Assembly: GCA_964440915.1 (NCBI GenBank)
Contig: CAYTTV010000091.1
Coordinates: 1 to 9,430, forward strand
Origin: CAMPJM01 sp964440915
GTDB lineage: Bacteria; Bacteroidota; Bacteroidia; Cytophagales; Cyclobacteriaceae
DNA: 9,430 nt
Direction: 5' to 3'
Shown: positions 6,604 to 9,430 of the stretch, piece after piece
Numbering within the stretch: position 1 is the first letter of the stretch
Layout of the letters: each line of letters opens with the position of its first letter
Notes under the pieces: model-generated
What the model saw: only the letters and a program-made list of their open reading frames with translations
Told to the model about the DNA's origin: nothing
The model's database searches: none
Made by a program: the position numbers and the translations under genes

Positions 6604-6759
6604 TTCATCCGTTTTGAAGTTTGTTTGTGCGTCGATCAATTACAAATAGGCTTCTATCTTAATGAGAATGGAAAAGAAGTCTTAAATATCGCAGTAGATA
6701 AATCTAAATATTCTATCTTCCCATTAGATAGAAATTTTAGTTATGGCACGATTTATTAA
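6601..6759 (+). CDS. Possible 52-residue leader ORF overlapping the corA start
   Basis: A small reading frame, translated by hand: it begins MFIRFEVCLCVDQLQIGFYL and ends DRNFSYGTIY before TAA at 6757-6759. It overlaps the first 17 nt of corA in the +1 frame relative to corA reading (offset 142 nt), so its stop lies inside the corA coding start. Composition is plausible for a small soluble protein, and an AGGAGG lies upstream, 12 nt from this ATG. I recognise no family. In Salmonella, corA is preceded by a leader peptide, corL, that controls corA expression; an equivalent arrangement here is an analogy only. Against it: a 52-codon ORF can arise by chance, and a weak promoter-like pair (TTTG at 6624, TA at 6647) would start transcription inside the ORF and exclude it. 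Confidence 0.3.
   Translation: MFIRFEVCLCVDQLQIGFYLNENGKEVLNIAVDKSKYSIFPLDRNFSYGTIY
6711..6733 (+). repeat. Hairpin immediately upstream of the corA start
   Basis: TTCTATCT (6711-6718) pairs perfectly with AGATAGAA (6726-6733) around the loop TCCCATT. Skipping one unpaired A (6710), AAAT (6706-6709) can pair with ATTT (6734-6737), lengthening the stem to 12 pairs. The structure ends 5-9 nt before the corA ATG, so if formed in RNA it would mask the translation start region. A second copy of TTCTATCTT lies at 6652-6660 and could pair with the same AGATAGAA arm, offering two alternative folds. Confidence 0.5.
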
Positions 6760-7807
6760 AAACACCACCAACAAAATAGGCCAGCCACCAGGGGTGCTCA
6801 TTTATACAGGGAAGCATTATGCGGAGGGAGTAGAAGTGACGGCATTTGGATATAGCGAGCACACCTTGGAGGAAAAGAAGATAAGCTCACTGGAAGATAT
6901 TATTGCTTTTAGAGCGCTTCATACCACCATTTGGGTAAATATCGATGGCTTGCATGACATTGTTCTAATTGAGCAAATCTGCAGTTATTTTCAAGTCCAC
7001 GCCCTGACGATAGAAGATATCCTACATCCAGAACAACGGCCAAAAGTTGAAGAGGCAGATGGTTATATTTATGTAGTACTCAAGATGTTGCGATATGAGG
7101 GCAAGGAGCAAATGATCAATGCAGAGCAGGTAAGTTTGGTGTTGGGAAATAACTTCCTCTTGTCCTTTCAAGAAAAACCAGGAGATACGTTTGACAGTGT
7201 CAGGAACAGGCTTAAAGTGGGAAAAGGGAAGATTAGAAGAAACGGTGCGGACTACCTCATGTATGCGCTTATGGATACCATTGTCGATCACTATTTTTTA
7301 GTCTTGGAAAAAGGCGGAGATCTTCTGGAAGAGGTGGAAGAAGTACTGATGACAAACGCTTCTAAAAGCACCCTTCATACCCTTTATACCCTAAAGCGAG
7401 AAATGCTTTCCATAAGGCGGATGGTTTGGCCATTGCGAGAAGTGATATACAAGTTGGAGCGTGAAGAGTTTAAGCTGATCAAGAAAAGCACCCATATCTA
7501 TTTAAGAGACATTTATGATCACGTGATCCAGGTGATCGATACAGTCGAGACGATCCGGGACATGTTGGCAAGCATGTTTGACCTGTATCAATCTACCCAA
7601 AGTAACCGGATGAATGCCATTATGAAAGTGCTTACCATTATTTCTACAATATTCATCCCCCTTACTTTTATTGTGGGCGTATATGGCATGAACTTTCGGT
7701 ATATGCCTGAGCTTGATTGGCAATACGGATATCCCGCCATATGGGGCCTGATGCTGGTCATGGTTTTGGGCATGTTTGTTTTCTTTAAAAGAAAGGATTG
7801 GTTGTGA
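6743..7807 (+). CDS. corA: CorA family magnesium/cobalt transport protein
   Basis: A 354-residue inner-membrane channel protein that takes up Mg2+ (and often Co2+), working as a homopentamer in known structures. The defining motif YGMNF (314-318) lies at the end of the first C-terminal membrane helix (about 296-314), followed by the short outer loop with MPEL (321-324), the second helix (about 331-348) and a basic tail FKRKDWL. The long cytoplasmic N-terminal domain carries the family segment ALTIEDILHPEQRPKVEEADGYIYVVLKML (87-116) and the helical stalk LYTLKREMLSIRRMVWPLREV (214-234). Length and layout match the Thermotoga-type CorA. The ATG at 6743 is supported by normal family length; it has no Shine-Dalgarno and is preceded by a hairpin at 6711-6733, which may control access to it. 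No terminator is evident after the stop. Confidence 0.96.
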   Translation: MARFIKNTTNKIGQPPGVLIYTGKHYAEGVEVTAFGYSEHTLEEKKISSLEDIIAFRALHTTIWVNIDGLHDIVLIEQICSYFQVHALTIEDILHPEQRPKVEEADGYIYVVLKMLRYEGKEQMINAEQVSLVLGNNFLLSFQEKPGDTFDSVRNRLKVGKGKIRRNGADYLMYALMDTIVDHYFLVLEKGGDLLEEVEEVLMTNASKSTLHTLYTLKREMLSIRRMVWPLREVIYKLEREEFKLIKKSTHIYLRDIYDHVIQVIDTVETIRDMLASMFDLYQSTQSNRMNAIMKVLTIISTIFIPLTFIVGVYGMNFRYMPELDWQYGYPAIWGLMLVMVLGMFVFFKRKDWL

Positions 7808-8004
7808 GGGAGTTTGGCACTTGAAATGGCTAAAAATGAAGGCGGAGACAATCTAGCATACCATGTATTTGTTCAATGCATTTCGCAACATAAAATCGGG
7901 CTCAGGTCAATAGAACCTAAGCAGATAATTGGGGCCAAAGGCAAAACTACTAGACCAAGTGTTGGTTTCTTTGATAAAGAAAGTTTTATCGTGACCGATA
8001 CAAT
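7808..8004. other. Intergenic region between corA and the channel gene
   Basis: No terminator for corA and no convincing TAnnTTTG promoter for the channel gene were found in these 197 nt. The only structure seen is a short dyad, TTTCTTT-GAT-AAAGAAA (7966-7982), about 22 nt before the channel ATG; its 3-nt loop makes a protein-binding site more likely than an RNA hairpin. A plus-strand reading frame here is judged spurious. Confidence 0.4.
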
Positions 8005-8829
8005 ATGTCTAAAAACCAAAAGAATAAAGCCGAGGAGGAAGAAGTAAACCAGGAGCGATACCGGCTTTTGGCCAGTATTGAGGATCTTCTGGAGCTTCCT
8101 ATGATTATTTTAGGGTTTATATGGCTCGTTCTCTTGATCATAGAGCTACTAAGCAGCCTTAGTCCCCTTCTCAGAACAGTCAGTAACATCATATGGATAA
8201 TTTTTATTGTGGATTTCCTCCTAAAGCTTGTGCTTGCCCCCAAGAAATTCCAGTTCATAAAAAGGAACATTCTGACTACAGTTTCTTTATTTGTTCCTGC
8301 CTTCCGGGTTTTTAGAATCACGCGAGTCTACAGGGTTATGGGTACGTTAAGAGCTGCCCGTGGTCTACGGTTGGTAAAAATGCTGAGCTCTATTAACCGG
8401 GGCATGCGCAGCCTCGGAGCCAGCATGAGCAGGCGAGGATTTAGCTACGTTTTTGCCCTGACACTTCTGGTATTATTTGTAGGTGCAGCCGGCATGTTTG
8501 CATTTGAACAAGGAGAACCAGGTGGCTTTTCTTCTTATAGTGAAGCATTATGGTGGACAGCCATGCTTCTAACCTCCCTTGGGAGTGAATATTGGCCCAA
8601 AACTCCTGAAGGGCGTACGCTCTGCCTTATTCTGGGCTTGTATGGCTTTGCTGTTTTTGGGTATTTTACGGCTACTTTAGCTACCTTTTTTATAGGGCGC
8701 GATGCCGAAAACGCCAGCTCCGAAGTAGCCGGCAGTAATCAGATTGAAGTATTGCGCAATGAAATGCTTGCATTGAGAAAGCTATTGGAAAAGAATACAG
8801 GGGATGGGAGTATTCATGAAAACAAGTGA
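8005..8829 (+). CDS. Six-transmembrane voltage-gated ion channel-like protein with non-canonical pore
   Basis: A 274-residue membrane protein with the six-helix layout of voltage-gated cation channels: S1 about 33-52, S2 58-78, a short S3 88-100, S4 101-125, S5 147-168, pore helix 177-192, and S6 205-231. S4 has basic residues exactly every third position: Arg101, 104, 107, 110, then Gly113, then Arg116, 119, 122 and Lys125. The pore reads ALWWTAMLLTSLGSEYWP (181-198), so the TVGYGD potassium filter is replaced by TSLGSEYWP; a conserved-looking PKTPEGR follows. The C-terminal IEVLRNEMLALRKLLEKN (247-264) looks like a short coiled coil that could hold a tetramer together. Family membership is confident, but ion selectivity is not; 'potassium channel' would over-call it. 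The ATG at 8005 has no Shine-Dalgarno. The gene lies 197 nt after corA and converges on the PEBP gene. Confidence 0.85.
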   Translation: MSKNQKNKAEEEEVNQERYRLLASIEDLLELPMIILGFIWLVLLIIELLSSLSPLLRTVSNIIWIIFIVDFLLKLVLAPKKFQFIKRNILTTVSLFVPAFRVFRITRVYRVMGTLRAARGLRLVKMLSSINRGMRSLGASMSRRGFSYVFALTLLVLFVGAAGMFAFEQGEPGGFSSYSEALWWTAMLLTSLGSEYWPKTPEGRTLCLILGLYGFAVFGYFTATLATFFIGRDAENASSEVAGSNQIEVLRNEMLALRKLLEKNTGDGSIHENK

Positions 8830-8832
8830 TCA

Positions 8833-8866
8833 AAAGATGAAGCCATATAATGATGGCTTCATCTTT
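8833..8866. terminator. Shared hairpin terminator between convergent genes
   Basis: A 14-bp perfect stem, AAAGATGAAGCCAT (8833-8846) with ATGGCTTCATCTTT (8853-8866), around loop ATAATG. It starts 3 nt after the channel stop codon. Its right arm contains the last codons and TGA (8861-8859) of the minus-strand PEBP gene. T tracts on either side are short (CTTTCG on plus, CTTTTGA on minus), so termination strength is uncertain, but the position fits a bidirectional terminator. Confidence 0.7.
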
Positions 8867-9353
8867 CGTAATACATCACGATTGAGGCTTTCATAATGGT
8901 CTTAGGACCCATCATAAACCCTACCGTCGCTGGGTTGGTGTCCTTATCAAGCCCAAGCTTTTCTACGTTGAGGGCATGAACAGTGATAATGTATGGATGT
9001 GGGCCATGACCTTCAGGCGGGCAAGGGCCATCATAGCCATACATGCCGAAATCGTTCAAGCTTTGAATACTTTCTTTTGGTGCTAAACCCGCCGAAACAT
9101 TTCCCGCGTTTGATGGAAGCTCATTTATATTCGTAGGAATATCAAAAATCAGCCAATGCCACCACCCGCTTCCCGATGGTGCGGCGGGATCATAAATAGT
9201 GATTGCGAAGCTTTTTGTGCCTTCAGGAGCGTTTTCCCACGAAAGCGCTGGAGAAATATTCTCCCCAGTACAGTTATTGCCATTAAAAACTTGCTTGAGG
9301 GTGGCCTGCCCTCCTACATCGCTGCTTCTCAAAGTAAATGTTGAATGTGCCAT
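8859..9353 (-). CDS. YbhB/YbcL family PEBP-like protein (Raf kinase inhibitor-like)
   Basis: A 164-residue protein of the phosphatidylethanolamine-binding protein fold, bacterial YbhB/YbcL branch. The ligand-site motifs are intact: SPALSWENAPEGTKSFAITIYDPAAP (34-59), GWWHWLIFDIP (63-73) and GYDGPCPPEGHGPHPYIITVHAL (106-128). The anion-binding pocket residues expected from the family (Asp55, Pro56, His66 and the GHGPHPY His residues) are present. There is no signal peptide, so it should be cytoplasmic. The biochemical role of this branch in bacteria is not settled; the 'kinase inhibitor' name comes from eukaryotic relatives. The ATG at 9353 gives the usual family length. The stop codon is embedded in the terminator stem shared with the convergent channel gene, and three 7-bp tandem repeats lie just before the start codon. 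Confidence 0.94.
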   Translation of the reverse strand: MAHSTFTLRSSDVGGQATLKQVFNGNNCTGENISPALSWENAPEGTKSFAITIYDPAAPSGSGWWHWLIFDIPTNINELPSNAGNVSAGLAPKESIQSLNDFGMYGYDGPCPPEGHGPHPYIITVHALNVEKLGLDKDTNPATVGFMMGPKTIMKASIVMYYER

Positions 9354-9360
9354 AGTTTAT

Positions 9361-9381
9361 AAGATATAAGATATAAGATAT
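9361..9381. repeat. Three tandem copies of a 7-bp unit upstream of the PEBP gene
   Basis: AAGATAT is repeated three times without mismatch (9361-9367, 9368-9374, 9375-9381), preceded by a partial unit ending TAT. The array lies 8-28 nt upstream of the ATG at 9353, within the leader or core promoter. Gain or loss of a unit would change promoter or leader spacing; it may also be simple A/T-rich slippage. No TAnnTTTG element is visible in the remaining 49 bases to the window end. Confidence 0.75.
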
Positions 9382-9430
9382 TTCTGTTGGTTCATTGGGT
9401 AAACGGCCATAAAAGGAAGTTGTTATGGTG

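Noticed and set aside
7814..8047. 77-codon plus-strand reading frame between corA and the channel gene
   Set aside because: It begins with TTG (ATG at 7826), has no ribosome-binding site, overlaps the channel gene by 43 nt in another frame, ends in a basic run caused by A-rich DNA, and resembles no family I know.
7986..8321. 111-codon minus-strand frame opposite the channel gene
   Set aside because: Antisense to a convincing six-helix membrane protein; low-complexity Ser/Arg composition fits complementary-strand artefact.
1..9430. Defence island, phage, insertion sequence, CRISPR array, tRNA or rRNA
   Set aside because: No transposase, integrase, direct-repeat/spacer pattern, cloverleaf or rRNA-like sequence was seen; gene content is mostly core and transport functions.

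Overview
The window reads as chromosomal DNA from a Bacteroidota bacterium, probably of the Cytophagales type; this placement is inferred from gene families and promoter style, not from a marker gene. Supporting signs are the GlmU-like sugar nucleotidyltransferase family typical of that phylum, a Bacteroidota-style DNA polymerase III delta' subunit, a cysteine-free type B ribosomal protein L31, an orphan outer-membrane protein with the 'GYVI...GDT..GEIDYR' opening common in that phylum, TAnnTTTG-type promoter elements, and gene starts that mostly lack Shine-Dalgarno sequences.

Layout. Positions 1-3447 hold a tightly packed minus-strand gene set, read right to left: GlmU-like enzyme, holB (clamp-loader delta'), a retropepsin-like RimK-associated protease, and rimK (cut by the window edge). 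The gaps are only 5, 17 and 6 nt, so this is very probably one operon. Upstream of it sits rpmE2 (L31), a self-contained unit with its own recognisable promoter (3904-3934) and intrinsic terminator (3571-3598). Then come a MATE-family efflux transporter (4012-5334) and an orphan signal-peptide/beta-barrel protein (5452-6504), both minus strand. A 238-nt divergent intergenic region (6505-6742) separates these from two plus-strand ion-transport genes: corA (6743-7807) and a six-transmembrane voltage-gated-channel-like protein (8005-8829). The channel gene converges on a YbhB/YbcL-type PEBP protein (8859-9353, minus), and a 14-bp perfect hairpin between them includes the PEBP stop codon.

How the genes relate. 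RimK (ribosomal protein S6 glutamate ligase) and the aspartic-protease-like protein are a known neighbour pair. Their packing with holB and an amino-sugar enzyme is probably operon convenience rather than a pathway. CorA and the channel are both cation-transport proteins on the same strand, but the 197-nt gap gives no strong sign of co-transcription.

Nothing here is a clear new multi-gene system. The items most worth a second look are (a) the corA leader, with an AGGAGG, a start-stop ATG-TAA overlapping the start of a possible 52-codon ORF, and an 8-bp hairpin just before the corA start, and (b) the channel, whose pore carries TSLGSEYWP instead of a potassium-channel GYGD filter and whose S4 is unusually long and regular. 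No RNA genes, CRISPR arrays, insertion sequences or phage genes were seen. No gene-free stretch exceeds 300 bases.
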